A DNA stretch of 64,000 nucleotides from Paracoccaceae bacterium (GTDB lineage: Bacteria > Pseudomonadota > Alphaproteobacteria > Rhodobacterales > Rhodobacteraceae). The stretch covers positions 558,001 through 622,000 of the forward strand of contig JACKKD010000003.1 in the NCBI GenBank assembly GCA_020637675.1, read 5' to 3'. The position numbers were made by a program, and so were the translations under genes. The notes under the pieces are model-generated. The model was given only the letters and a program-made list of their open reading frames with translations, did not search any database and was not told the DNA's origin. This document shows, in pieces, positions 18,191 through 27,359 of the stretch (the first letter of the stretch is position 1; every line of letters starts with the position of its first letter).

Positions 18191-20428
18191 TCACGCCCCG
18201 AGCGCCTTCAGGACCCGCGGCGGCGACATCGGCAGTTCGGACAGCCGAATCCCGGCCGACCGCGATACCGCGTTGGAAATTGCTGCGAGCGGCGGCACGA
18301 TCCCCGTCTCGCCCACGCCGCGGACACCGTAGGGATGGCCGGGGTTGGGAATCTCCAGGATCACCGTGTCGATCATCGGCAGGTCCGAGGCGACCGGCAC
18401 CCTGTAGTCGAGGAAGCCGGGGTTCTGCAGCCTGCCGTCAGGCCCGTAGATGTACTCTTCGTTCAGCGCCCAGCCGATGCCCTGCACGGCGCCGCCCTGC
18501 ATCTGGCCTTCGACGTAGGAGGGATGCACCGCCTTCCCGGCGTCCTGGAATACCGTGTAGCGCAGAACCTTCGTGGCGCCCGTCTCGCGGTCCACCTCGA
18601 CATCGACGATATGGACACCGAACGAGACGCCCGCGCCATCGACGTTGACCTCGTGGTGGCCGGCGATGGGCCCACCCGTCTCGAACGAGACCGCCGCGAT
18701 CTCGGCGAGGCTCATCGGCGGGAACTTCCCGGCGTTCGGCCCGGCCGGCACCGCCGCGCCGTCCTTCCACTCGACCGCTTCGGCGTCGATCCCCCAGATC
18801 CTTGCCGCGCGCCCGCACATCACCCGGATCGCCTCCCGCGCGGCCTTGATCGTGGCGAGTCCGACCGCGAAGGTCACGCGGCTGCCGTCTGTCACGTCGT
18901 TGTAGCCGAGCGAGGAGGTGTCGGCGACGATGGTGCGTACCCGCTCGTAGGGAATGCCCAACTCCTCCGCCGCCATCAGGCTGATCGAGGCGCGGCTGCC
19001 GCCGATGTCGGGGTTGCCTTCGGTCACGCCGACGGTGCCGTCGGTGTTGATGTTGAGGCTCACGCAGGAGTTGCCGCCGAAGTTGAACCAGAAGCCGCAG
19101 GAGATGCCGCGGCCCTGCCCCGGCTTCAGCGGCGCGGTGTAGTGGGGATGCCTCTTCGCGGCCTCCAGCGTGGCGACCAGCCCGATGTCTGGGAAAGTGG
19201 GCCCGTAGGAGGATTTCGTTCCCTTTCGCGCGGCGTTCTTCAGCCGCACGTCGATCGGATCGAGCCGGAAGTGCTGGCAGAGCTCGTCCAGGACGCTTTC
19301 GACGGCATAGATCGCCTGCGGCGCGCCGGGGGCGCGGTAGGAGGCCTCCTTCGGACGGTTCGTCATCACGTTCCAGCCGTAGGTGCGGACATTCTCCAGG
19401 TCATAGGCGGCGAAGGCCGCCTGCGCGCCCATGTCCACGGTACCGCACGGGAAAGCGCCACCCGAATAGCGCAGATGCGCCTCGGCGGCCGTGATACGGC
19501 CGTCCTTCGTCATGCCGATCTTCACGTCCATCGACGTGTGGACGGTCGGGCCCGTGGCCCGGAACACCTCGTCCCGGTTCATGACGATCTTCACCGGACG
19601 CCCCGCCTTGCGGCTGAGCGCCAGCGCAACCGGCTCGATGAAGACGGTCGTCTTGCCGCCGAAGCCGCCGCCGATCTCGGAGGCGGTGACGCGCAACTGG
19701 CTCGCCTCCATTCCCATGATCGCCGCGCAGAGGGTGCGGACGAAGAACTGCCCTTGCGTGCAGCACCAGAGCTCCGCCTTGCCGTCCGAGGTCACGGAGG
19801 CAAGGGCGGCATGCGGCTCGATGTAGCCCTGATGGGTCGCGGCGGTGCGGAAGTGGCGCTCGACGACGTGATCGGCCCTGGCGAAGCCGGCGGCGGGGTC
19901 GCCGTGGCCGAACTCGCAATGGCTCGTCACGTTCTCCGACATGCCTGCGGGCACGTTCTCCAGCGTCCGCCCCGCCTGCACCACCGGAGCTCCGGGCTTG
20001 ATCGCCACATCCACGTCGGTGACGTGGGGCAGCACCTCGTAGTCGACCTTGATCAGCTTCAGCGCGGCCTTGGCCGTCGCCGCGTCCACCGCCGCGACGG
20101 CGGCGACGGCGTGCCCGTCGTAAAGCGCCTTCTCGCGGGCCATGCAGTTGTCCTGCACATCGCGGACGAAGGCGTCCTCCTGCACCGGCAGGTCGGCGCC
20201 GGTGAGGACGGCCTTGACGCCGGGCAGGGCCGCTGCGGCCGAGGTGTCGATGCTGCGGATGCGGGCATGGGCGTGAGGCGAGCGCAGGACGCGTCCGACG
20301 AGCATCCCCGGCGCGGTCGCGTCCGCGCCATACATCGCCCGGCCCGTGACCTTGTCCACGCCATCCGGCCGGCGGACCCGCTGGCCTACCTGCTTGAACT
20401 CGCGCTTGCGGTATTCGTCCAAGGACAT
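18191..20428 (-). CDS. Xanthine dehydrogenase-family molybdopterin-binding subunit
   Basis: 745 residues, the large catalytic subunit of a molybdenum hydroxylase. It has the aldehyde oxidase/xanthine dehydrogenase a/b hammerhead N-terminus (GRAMYGADATAPGMLVG), the GGGFGGKT cofactor-binding motif, a SYRAPGAP loop near residue 360 and a C-terminal GVRGVGETG motif carrying the expected catalytic Glu. The loop differs from the AYRGAGR of the Cox enzyme encoded at 48057-50435, so the substrates should differ. It follows the 2Fe-2S subunit by one base. The substrate is unknown; purine, aromatic or aldehyde hydroxylation are options. Confidence 0.93.
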   Translation of the reverse strand: MSLDEYRKREFKQVGQRVRRPDGVDKVTGRAMYGADATAPGMLVGRVLRSPHAHARIRSIDTSAAAALPGVKAVLTGADLPVQEDAFVRDVQDNCMAREKALYDGHAVAAVAAVDAATAKAALKLIKVDYEVLPHVTDVDVAIKPGAPVVQAGRTLENVPAGMSENVTSHCEFGHGDPAAGFARADHVVERHFRTAATHQGYIEPHAALASVTSDGKAELWCCTQGQFFVRTLCAAIMGMEASQLRVTASEIGGGFGGKTTVFIEPVALALSRKAGRPVKIVMNRDEVFRATGPTVHTSMDVKIGMTKDGRITAAEAHLRYSGGAFPCGTVDMGAQAAFAAYDLENVRTYGWNVMTNRPKEASYRAPGAPQAIYAVESVLDELCQHFRLDPIDVRLKNAARKGTKSSYGPTFPDIGLVATLEAAKRHPHYTAPLKPGQGRGISCGFWFNFGGNSCVSLNINTDGTVGVTEGNPDIGGSRASISLMAAEELGIPYERVRTIVADTSSLGYNDVTDGSRVTFAVGLATIKAAREAIRVMCGRAARIWGIDAEAVEWKDGAAVPAGPNAGKFPPMSLAEIAAVSFETGGPIAGHHEVNVDGAGVSFGVHIVDVEVDRETGATKVLRYTVFQDAGKAVHPSYVEGQMQGGAVQGIGWALNEEYIYGPDGRLQNPGFLDYRVPVASDLPMIDTVILEIPNPGHPYGVRGVGETGIVPPLAAISNAVSRSAGIRLSELPMSPPRVLKALGA

Positions 20429-20429
20429 C

Positions 20430-20906
20430 TCAGGCTCCCCTCATCTCGGCCGCGGCCGCCTGGACGGCGCGGATGATCTTGTCGTAGCCCGTGCAGCGGC
20501 AGAGGTTGCCGGCGAGCCAGTAGCGCACCTCCTCGTCCGAAGGCTCCGGATTCTTTTCCAGAAGCGCCTTCGCAGCGACGAGGATGCCGGGCGTGCAGAC
20601 CCCGCACTGCAGCGCCGCGTGATCGATGAAATGCCGCTGGAGCGGGTGAAGCTCGTCGCCGTCCGCCATCCCCTCGATGGTCGTGATCTCCGCCCCCTCG
20701 GCCTCGACCCCGAGGACGAGGCAGGAACAGACGAGCCGGCCGTTCAGCGTGACCGAACACGCGCCGCAATCGCCGGTGCCGCAGCCTTCCTTCGCGCCGG
20801 TCATGCCGAGGCGGTTCCTGAGCGCGTCGAGCAGCGTCTCGTCCGGTGTGCAGAGGAACTCGCAGGCGTCGCCGTTGATCGTGGTCGAGACGGGAATGGA
20901 CTTCAT
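20430..20906 (-). CDS. 2Fe-2S subunit of molybdenum hydroxylase
   Basis: 158 residues. The N-terminal plant-ferredoxin-type cluster motif CGTGDCGAC and later C, and the C-terminal helical cluster CGVCTPG...CRCTGYD, bind two [2Fe-2S] centres that pass electrons from molybdenum to FAD. I start it at 20906, where the ATG overlaps the upstream subunit's stop (ATGA); the longer frame is inside that gene. Standard length for the small subunit of the CO dehydrogenase/xanthine dehydrogenase family. Confidence 0.95.
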   Translation of the reverse strand: MKSIPVSTTINGDACEFLCTPDETLLDALRNRLGMTGAKEGCGTGDCGACSVTLNGRLVCSCLVLGVEAEGAEITTIEGMADGDELHPLQRHFIDHAALQCGVCTPGILVAAKALLEKNPEPSDEEVRYWLAGNLCRCTGYDKIIRAVQAAAAEMRGA

Positions 20907-21766
20907 TTCGAACCTCCGGCGCGGGCGTATGCGATAAGGGCGGCGCGCTTCGCCAGCGTGCCGGCCGTCTTGGTGCGGAACGCGACCGTTCCGCGCTTGT
21001 CGTCGATGGGCCTGCACACCGCTTCGCAGGCCGCGGCCATCTTCGCCAGCGTGTCGTCGTCGAGCTTCGTTCCGACGAGCGCCTTGCCGGCCGCGTCGGC
21101 CACGACGACCGTGGGCGCGACCGCGCCGAGGACGACGCGGGCCGCCTTAACAGTGCCATCGGCGTTCAGCTCCAGCGAGACGGCCGCAGAGGCCACCGCG
21201 ATATCCATTTCCGTGCGCGGTATGAAGCGCAGGTAGGCGTCGGAGGCGCGCGCGGGTCGCGCGGGCAGAAGGATCGAGGTGATGACCTCGCCCTTTTTCA
21301 GCGTGGTCTTGCCGGGGCCGGCGGGGATGTCCGCCACCGGGCAGTCGCGCTCGCCGTCCGGCCCGGCGATCCGGGCCACCGCGTTCGCGGCGACAAGGCC
21401 GGGCACGGCATCGCCGGCAGGCGAGGCGTTGCAGAGGTTGCCTGCCATCGTGCAGCGCCCCTGCACCTGGGTCGATCCGATGAGGTTTGCCCCCTCAACC
21501 ACGCCCGGCCAGAGCGTACGGACACCCTCATGTTCGCCAAGGACCGAATTCGGCACCGCCGCACCGACCCGGAAGCCGCCCGCTTCGGGCGTGATCGTCG
21601 CGATGCCGGGAATCTTCTTGATGTCCACCACCAGGTCGGGCTCCACCAGCCCCGCCTTCATCTGGACGAGCACATCCGTACCCCCCGCCAGCACCCGGGT
21701 CACCCCTGCCTCGGCGGCCAGCGCCTCGGCCGCCTCGCGGGCTGTCTTCGCAGCCAAGTATCTCAT
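20903..21766 (-). CDS. FAD-binding subunit of molybdenum hydroxylase
   Basis: 287 residues, medium subunit of the same enzyme. The FAD-binding motifs AGGTDVLVQMK and GRCTMAGNLCNASPAGD (TxxGN-type) are present, followed by the C-terminal CO-dehydrogenase flavoprotein domain. A GGAGGATGGAAG leader precedes ATG 21766. It is the first gene of the four-gene operon (FAD, Fe-S, Mo, MoaD). The 229 bases between hemE and this gene hold no convincing ORF and probably its promoter. Confidence 0.93.
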   Translation of the reverse strand: MRYLAAKTAREAAEALAAEAGVTRVLAGGTDVLVQMKAGLVEPDLVVDIKKIPGIATITPEAGGFRVGAAVPNSVLGEHEGVRTLWPGVVEGANLIGSTQVQGRCTMAGNLCNASPAGDAVPGLVAANAVARIAGPDGERDCPVADIPAGPGKTTLKKGEVITSILLPARPARASDAYLRFIPRTEMDIAVASAAVSLELNADGTVKAARVVLGAVAPTVVVADAAGKALVGTKLDDDTLAKMAAACEAVCRPIDDKRGTVAFRTKTAGTLAKRAALIAYARAGGSK

Positions 21767-21995
21767 CTTCCATCCTCCGGTCCGGCTGTGCCGGCATCCC
21801 TTGATCCCGCCGCGATACCCGGCGGAGTCGCGTTTTCGTGTCACCATTGCGCATCGCGGCGCAAAGGAAAAGACCGGCGCGGCGGCTCCGTCGGGCAAGC
21901 CCATCGCGCCTCCCTTGCCGACCCTACGGCTCCGGGGCCGCCGGAGACGGGCGGAAACCGACAGCGGACGGACGTTTCCGGCCGCGTACGACAAC

Positions 21996-23021
21996 TCACC
22001 CGCGGACGGCCTCGATCATCCGGCTCACGTTGTCCGGGTCGGCGTCGGGTGTGACCCCGTGGCCGAGGTTGAAGATATGCGGCCCGCCCGCGAAGGCGCG
22101 GACGATCCGGCGCGCCTCTGCGACCAGCCGCTCGCCCCCTGTCACGAGAAGCGCGGGGTCGAGGTTTCCCTGCACGCAGCCGTCCCTCTGCACGTTCTCG
22201 GCCGCCCATTCCGCCGTCACGGAATTGTCGATTGCCACGCAGTCGGCGCCGGTCGCCCTGGCGAAGCCGACGTAGCGAGGGCCGGCCTCGCGCGGGAAGG
22301 CGATGACCGGCAGGCCCGGGTGGCGGGCCTTCAGGCCGGCGATGATCCGCTTCGCCGGGGCCAGGGCGAAGTCGTCGAAATCCTGCCCCTTCAGCGACCC
22401 CGCCCAGCTGTCAAAGAGCTTCACGACCTCTGCCCCCGCTTCCACCTGGGCCGAGAGGTAGTGGATCGTCGCCTCCGTCAGGCGGTCGATCAGCCCCTGG
22501 AAGGTCGCGCGGTCGGTGGCCTTCAGCGCATGTGCCGGGCCCTGATCCGGCGTGCCGCGCCCCGCTATCATGTAGGTTGCCACCGTCCAGGGCGCGCCGG
22601 CGAAGCCGATGAGCGTGGTTTCCCTCGGCAGCGCGCGGGACAGGATGCGCACCGTCTCGTAGACCGGCGCCAGCGTCTCGTGGATGGACTCCACCGGTTT
22701 CAGCGCGGCCAGCCCCTCGGGCGTGGTGAGTGTGGAAAGGCGCGGGCCCTCGCCGGTCACGAACCAGAGGTCGGCGCCAAGGGCCTGCGGCAGGAGGAGG
22801 ATGTCGGCAAAGAGGATCGCCGCATCGAAGTCGTAGCGGCGGATCGGCTGGAGCGTGACCTCTGCGGCAAGCTCGGGCGTGTAGCAGAGCGTGAGGAAAT
22901 CCCCCGCCTTCTCGCGGGTGGCGCGGTATTCCGGCAGGTAGCGGCCCGCCTGACGCATCATCCAGATCGGCGGGACCGGCAGGGTCTCGCCGGCGAGGGC
23001 ACTGAGGATTGTCTTTTTCAT
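21996..23021 (-). CDS. hemE: Uroporphyrinogen decarboxylase
   Basis: 341 residues. It converts uroporphyrinogen III to coproporphyrinogen III in heme and bacteriochlorophyll synthesis. The N-terminal [17 protein letters not shown] signature is complete, as are the Asp-containing [12 protein letters not shown] and the second signature GFAGAPWT. It is encoded divergently from hemC across about 100 bases, a common pairing in alphaproteobacteria that allows shared control. Confidence 0.97.
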   Translation of the reverse strand: MKKTILSALAGETLPVPPIWMMRQAGRYLPEYRATREKAGDFLTLCYTPELAAEVTLQPIRRYDFDAAILFADILLLPQALGADLWFVTGEGPRLSTLTTPEGLAALKPVESIHETLAPVYETVRILSRALPRETTLIGFAGAPWTVATYMIAGRGTPDQGPAHALKATDRATFQGLIDRLTEATIHYLSAQVEAGAEVVKLFDSWAGSLKGQDFDDFALAPAKRIIAGLKARHPGLPVIAFPREAGPRYVGFARATGADCVAIDNSVTAEWAAENVQRDGCVQGNLDPALLVTGGERLVAEARRIVRAFAGGPHIFNLGHGVTPDADPDNVSRMIEAVRG

Positions 23022-23122
23022 GGGGCCTCCTCCGCCCCTTCATCCCCGGCTGCGACGGGATGTCAAGGTACGCGCCGCGCGCGGCCATTGCGCGGGCAAT
23101 CTGTCGCGGCTATGCCCTGTCC

Positions 23123-24076
23123 ATGCAGATGCCCGATGCAAAGACCCCGCTGAAGATCGGCACCCGCGGCTCTCCGCTGGCGCTCGCGCAGGCCCACGAG
23201 ACCCGCGCGAGGCTCATGGCCGCCCACGGCTTGCCCGAGGGCGCCTTCGAGATCGTCGTGATCAAGACCACCGGCGACGACCGGACGCTGATCGCGGCCG
23301 ACCGGCCCCTGAAGGAGATCGGCGGCAAGGGCCTCTTCACGAAGGAGATCGAGGACGCGCTTCTCGCGGGCGGGATCGACATCGCCGTACATTCCATGAA
23401 GGACATGCCGGTGGCGCAGCCGGCGGGCCTCCTTCTCGACTGCCACCTGCCGCGCGAGGATGTGCGCGACGCCTTCGTCTCGCCCGCTGTCGCCCGGCTG
23501 GCCGATCTGCCCGAGGGCGCGGTCGTCGGTTCCTCTTCGCTCCGGCGCCGGGCGCAACTCGCGCACCGCCGTCCCGACATCAGGCTCGTCCAGTTCCGCG
23601 GCAACGTGCAGACGCGGCTGAAGAAGCTGAACGACGGTGTCGCGGCGGCGACCTTCCTCGCCATGGCGGGGCTGAACCGGCTGGGCATGGCCGAGGTGGC
23701 GAAAAGCGCGATCGCGCCCGAGGAGATGCTTCCGGCCGTCGCGCAGGGTGCGATCGGCATCGAACGCCGCGCCGCCGATTCGCGCGCGGCCGCCCTTCTC
23801 GCGGCAATCCACGACCGGGCGACGGGCGAAGGACTCGCAGCCGAACGCGCGTTCCTCGCCGCGCTCGACGGCTCCTGCGAGACGCCCATCGCCGGGCTCG
23901 CGCTGCACGTGGACGACGGCCTCTGGCTCCGGGGCGAGATCCTCCGACCCGACGGGTCCGAGGTGATCGCGGGCGAGCGGCGCTGCGCTGTCGCCGACGC
24001 CGCGGAAGCGGGGGCAGACCTCGCGCGCGAGCTGCTCGGTCGGGCGCCGGCCGGATTCTTCGACTGGCGGGGGTGA
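23123..24076 (+). CDS. hemC: Porphobilinogen deaminase (hydroxymethylbilane synthase)
   Basis: 317 residues from ATG 23123 (315 from the alternative ATG 23129). It polymerises four porphobilinogens into hydroxymethylbilane. The N-terminal KIGTRGSPLALAQ, the active-site Asp in HSMKDMP, and GSSSLRRRAQL are intact. The dipyrromethane cofactor Cys is at about residue 252 (GSCETP). The upstream in-frame extension is rejected because it overlaps hemE control DNA. selD follows with its GTG/ATG starts at or just after the hemC stop. Confidence 0.96.
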   Translation: MQMPDAKTPLKIGTRGSPLALAQAHETRARLMAAHGLPEGAFEIVVIKTTGDDRTLIAADRPLKEIGGKGLFTKEIEDALLAGGIDIAVHSMKDMPVAQPAGLLLDCHLPREDVRDAFVSPAVARLADLPEGAVVGSSSLRRRAQLAHRRPDIRLVQFRGNVQTRLKKLNDGVAAATFLAMAGLNRLGMAEVAKSAIAPEEMLPAVAQGAIGIERRAADSRAAALLAAIHDRATGEGLAAERAFLAALDGSCETPIAGLALHVDDGLWLRGEILRPDGSEVIAGERRCAVADAAEAGADLARELLGRAPAGFFDWRG

Positions 24077-24087
24077 CGGTGGCGCGC

Positions 24088-25149
24088 ATGGATGCGGACC
24101 GGACCGAGGAGCCGAGGCTGATGTCGCTGGCCCATGGTGGCGGCTGCGGCTGCAAGATCGCGCCCGCACTCCTGTCGGAGCTTCTGGCAGGGATGCCGGG
24201 CCTTCCGCTGCCGCCCGACCTTCTGGTCGGTACGGCACACTCCGACGACGCGGCGGTCTACCGGCTGAACGACAGCCAGGCGATCGTGGCGACCACCGAC
24301 TTCTTCCTGCCCGTTGTCGACGATCCATTCGACTTCGGCCGCATCGCCGCGACCAACGCGCTGAGTGACGTCTACGCCATGGGCGGGCGGCCGATCCTGG
24401 CGCTCGCCATCGTCGGAATGCCGATCTCGCGGCTCTCCCCCGCCACGATCGCGCGGATTCTCGAAGGCGGTGCTTCGGTCTGCGCCGCGGCAGGGATTCC
24501 GGTGGCGGGCGGTCACAGCATCGACGCGGCCGAGCCGATCTACGGGCTGGTCGCGCTGGGGATCGTGCATCCCGACCGGGTGCGGCGGAACACCGGCGCC
24601 CGGCCCGGCGACGTGCTGATCCTCGGCAAGCCGCTCGGCACCGGGGTGATGTCCGGGGCGCTGAAGAAGGGGCTGCTGGGCGATCCGGCGTATCGGCTGA
24701 TGCTCGACACCACCACGCGGCTGAATACCCCCGGCCCGGAGTTCGCGCAGATGGACGGGGTCCACGCGATGACCGATGTGACGGGTTTCGGGCTGGCGGG
24801 CCATGCGCTGGAACTTGCCCGCGGTGCGGGCGTCAGCATCACGCTCGACTGGGCGCGGGTCCCGGTGATGGACGGGGTGCGCGATCTTCTTCGGCAGGGC
24901 TGCGCGACCGGCGCCTCCGGGCGAAACTGGGCGAGCTATGGCGCAAGCGTCGCCCTGCCAGAGGGGTTCGCCGTCACGGAGCGGGCGCTTCTGACCGATC
25001 CGCAGACAAGCGGCGGGCTTCTGGTCAGTTGCACGCCAGCGGCGGCCGATGCGGTGCTGGACCTCTTCGTGGCGCAGGGATTTGCCGGGGCTTCGGTGAT
25101 TGGCGAGGTGGGCGCTCGGGAAGCCCTGCCGCGCCTGATGGTGCGCTGA
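24088..25149 (+). CDS. selD: Selenide, water dikinase (standalone)
   Basis: 353 residues. It makes selenophosphate from selenide and ATP. The catalytic region GGGCGCK puts the nucleophile at Cys20 (not selenocysteine) with Lys23, and DPQTSGGLLVS and TDVTGFGLAGH are diagnostic. I start at ATG 24088; GTG 24073 overlapping the hemC stop is possible. The longer frame across hemC is an artefact. A second SelD, fused to a flavoprotein, lies at 36850-39030. No selA or selB is in the window, so the use of this selenophosphate cannot be assigned. Confidence 0.95.
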   Translation: MDADRTEEPRLMSLAHGGGCGCKIAPALLSELLAGMPGLPLPPDLLVGTAHSDDAAVYRLNDSQAIVATTDFFLPVVDDPFDFGRIAATNALSDVYAMGGRPILALAIVGMPISRLSPATIARILEGGASVCAAAGIPVAGGHSIDAAEPIYGLVALGIVHPDRVRRNTGARPGDVLILGKPLGTGVMSGALKKGLLGDPAYRLMLDTTTRLNTPGPEFAQMDGVHAMTDVTGFGLAGHALELARGAGVSITLDWARVPVMDGVRDLLRQGCATGASGRNWASYGASVALPEGFAVTERALLTDPQTSGGLLVSCTPAAADAVLDLFVAQGFAGASVIGEVGAREALPRLMVR

Positions 25150-25166
25150 GGCGTGCCGAGGATCGG

Positions 25167-25260
25167 TCATTCCGCCCGGGCGAGAAGTCCCAGCACCATC
25201 GGCCCGAGCGTGTCCACGGCCAGAGCAACGCCCCCCGCGATGGGATTGCGCCCGTAGGGC
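25167..25260 (-). pseudogene. Relic of the tesA 3' end
   Basis: The minus strand encodes NPIAGGVALAVDTLGP and LLARAE then a stop, matching the C-terminus of the arylesterase gene at 26673-27359 (HPNARGVALVVDALGP, LLARAE). About 93 bases are clearly homologous. The copy lacks the rest of the gene. Together with intact tesA it flanks the MFS gene as direct repeats. Confidence 0.75.
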
Positions 25261-25339
25261 CCGATGCGGCCCGCGCCCGTTTCCGGCACTGTCCGGCATC
25301 TGCGGCACATGGCATAAGGGAACGGCACCCCGGAGAACG

Positions 25340-26662
25340 ATGATGCTTCGCCCGCTCAGGAACCGCACCTACCGGCATCTCTTCGCCGCGCAGGTGATAT
25401 CGCTGCTCGGCACCGGACTCATGACGGTGGCGCTCGGGCTTCTCGCCTTCGATCTCGCCGGGGCCGAGGCGGGGGCGGTGCTCGGCACCGCGCTCGCGAT
25501 CAAGATGGTGGCCTATGTCGGTCTCGCCCCCGTGGCGCAGGCGCTCTCCGACCGGCTGCCGCGCCGGGCAGTGCTCGTCACGCTCGACCTCGTCCGGGCA
25601 GCGGTTGCGCTCTGCCTGCCTTTCGTCACCGAGGTCTGGCAGGTCTATCTGCTCATCTTCGTGCTGCAGGCGGCCTCGGCCGGCTTCACCCCGACCTTCC
25701 AGGCGACGATCCCCGACATCCTGCCGGCCGAGGAGGACTACACCCGCGCGCTCTCGCTCTCGCGTCTGGCCTATGACCTTGAGAGCCTCGTCTCGCCTAT
25801 GCTCGCGGCGGCGCTCCTTACGGTGATGGAATTCCACAGCCTCTTCGCCGGGACGGTGGCCGGCTTCCTCGTCTCGGCAGCCCTCGTCGTCAGCGTGACC
25901 CTTCCGGCGCCCGAGCCCGGCCCCCGCCGCGGCATCTGGGACCGGACAACGCGGGGGCTCCGCCTCTATCTCGCCACGCCGCGGCTCAGGGGGCTCTTCG
26001 CGGTCAACCTCGCCGTCGCGGCGGCGGGGGCGATGGTCATCGTCAACACCGTGATTCTCGTGAAGTCCCGCTTCGGGCTCGGCGAGGTCGAGGTCGCCTG
26101 GGCGCTGGCGGCCTTCGGCGCGGGCTCGATGGCGGCCGCGCTCGCGCTGCCCCGGCTTCTCGACCGGCTCGCGGACCGCCCGGTCATGATGTCCGGCGCG
26201 GCGGTGCTGGTGGCCGGAACGGCTGCCGGCGCGCTTGTCGGCACCTATGCCGCGCTCCTGCCGCTCTGGCTCGTGATCGGGGCGGGGTACAGCGCGGCGC
26301 AAACCCCCTCGGGCCGGCTTCTCCGCCGCTCGGCCGGGGCTGCCGACCGCCCCGCGATCTTCGCCGCTCAGTTCGCGCTCTCGCATGCCTGCTGGCTTCT
26401 CTGCTACCCGCTCGCCGGCTGGCTCGGGGCGCGGATCGGCCTTGGTCCGACCTTCCTCATGATGGCGCTCATCGGACTTGCCGGCGCCGTCCTCGCGCTC
26501 CGCCTCTGGCCCGCGCAGGACCCGGCAGAGGTCTCGCATGACCATCCCGGACTGCCGCCCGACCATCCGCACCTGCGCGATCACGGGGAAGCGGGGCGGC
26601 ATCGCCACGCCTACGTCATCGACGACCTGCATCCCGCTTGGGCAAAGGTCGGCGCGGGCTGA
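25340..26662 (+). CDS. MFS transporter
   Basis: 440 residues with about twelve hydrophobic segments and an MFS pattern close to the enterobactin-exporter/MFS_3 type (RNRTYRHLFAAQVISLLGTGLMTVALGLLAF, then SDRLPRRAVLV between helices 2 and 3). It is probably a proton-coupled exporter. The C-terminal cytoplasmic tail is His/Asp-rich (HDHPGLPPDHPHLRDH, HRHAYVIDD), which could bind metal. The gene is flanked by a relic and the intact 3' end of tesA, suggesting that it was inserted or rearranged here. The substrate is unknown. Confidence 0.87.
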   Translation: MMLRPLRNRTYRHLFAAQVISLLGTGLMTVALGLLAFDLAGAEAGAVLGTALAIKMVAYVGLAPVAQALSDRLPRRAVLVTLDLVRAAVALCLPFVTEVWQVYLLIFVLQAASAGFTPTFQATIPDILPAEEDYTRALSLSRLAYDLESLVSPMLAAALLTVMEFHSLFAGTVAGFLVSAALVVSVTLPAPEPGPRRGIWDRTTRGLRLYLATPRLRGLFAVNLAVAAAGAMVIVNTVILVKSRFGLGEVEVAWALAAFGAGSMAAALALPRLLDRLADRPVMMSGAAVLVAGTAAGALVGTYAALLPLWLVIGAGYSAAQTPSGRLLRRSAGAADRPAIFAAQFALSHACWLLCYPLAGWLGARIGLGPTFLMMALIGLAGAVLALRLWPAQDPAEVSHDHPGLPPDHPHLRDHGEAGRHRHAYVIDDLHPAWAKVGAG

Positions 26663-26672
26663 GGATGCGCGG

Positions 26673-27359
26673 CTACTCCGCCCGGGCAAGCAGTTCCAGC
26701 ACCTTCGGCCCGAGCGCGTCCACGACCAGGGCCACGCCCCTTGCATTGGGATGGAGCCCGTCGGGCTGGATGTAGTCTGCCAGGGCCTGCTGCCGGTCGG
26801 GAAGCGCGAGGATCGGGGCGAGGAAGGGTTCCGCCAGAAGTGCTCCGTGCTTCGCGGCAAGTTCCGGATAGATCGAGTCGAACGCGGTCTTGTAGTCCGC
26901 GCCGTAGTTGCCGGGCGCCGCCATCGGCACCACCAGCACGGGGATGCCCTTTTCCGCCGCCTTCGTCAGGATCGCGTCGAGATTGCCGCGCGCCTCCTCG
27001 GGAGGGATCCCGCGGAGGAGGTCGTTGCCGCCGAGCGTGATGATCATCGCATCCACCGGGGCCGACAGCGTCCAGTCGATTCGCGCCAGCGCCCCTGCGG
27101 TCGTGTCGCCGGAAACGCCGGCGTTCTGCACCGTCACCTCGGCGCCCCTTTCGGCAAGCCAGGCCTGAAGCTGCGGGACGAAGCCGTCCTCGGGCGGCAG
27201 GCCGTAGCCCGCCGTCAGGCTGTCGCCGAAGGCCACGAGCGTCGGCGGCGAGGCCTGGGCTGCGGTGCCCGCGAACAGCAGGAAGCCGAGCGCGAGGTTG
27301 CGCAATGCCCGGCCGACCCCATATGGCTTGAAGCGGCGGATGGAGCGGACGGCAGGCAT
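26673..27359 (-). CDS. tesA: SGNH-family arylesterase/thioesterase I
   Basis: About 228 residues from ATG 27359, whose CATG is shared with the divergent ybbA start. After a hydrophobic signal (ALRNLALGFLLFAGTAAQA) come block I FGDSLTAGYG (Ser47 nucleophile), GGND in block III and DGLHPN with the catalytic Asp/His. It is a periplasmic lysophospholipase/thioesterase of the TesA group. The tesA-ybbA-ybbP arrangement is conserved in Escherichia coli. A TTG inside the signal region is a possible alternative start that would separate the two genes. Confidence 0.9.
   Translation of the reverse strand: MPAVRSIRRFKPYGVGRALRNLALGFLLFAGTAAQASPPTLVAFGDSLTAGYGLPPEDGFVPQLQAWLAERGAEVTVQNAGVSGDTTAGALARIDWTLSAPVDAMIITLGGNDLLRGIPPEEARGNLDAILTKAAEKGIPVLVVPMAAPGNYGADYKTAFDSIYPELAAKHGALLAEPFLAPILALPDRQQALADYIQPDGLHPNARGVALVVDALGPKVLELLARAE

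Noticed and set aside
17807..20476. 889-residue plus-strand ORF opposite the molybdenum hydroxylase subunit
   Set aside because: Antisense shadow of a clearly conserved gene; no recognisable motifs.
24088..24160. Possible selenocysteine (in-frame TGA) in SelD
   Set aside because: The active site is encoded as Cys and the frame is open without internal TGA.
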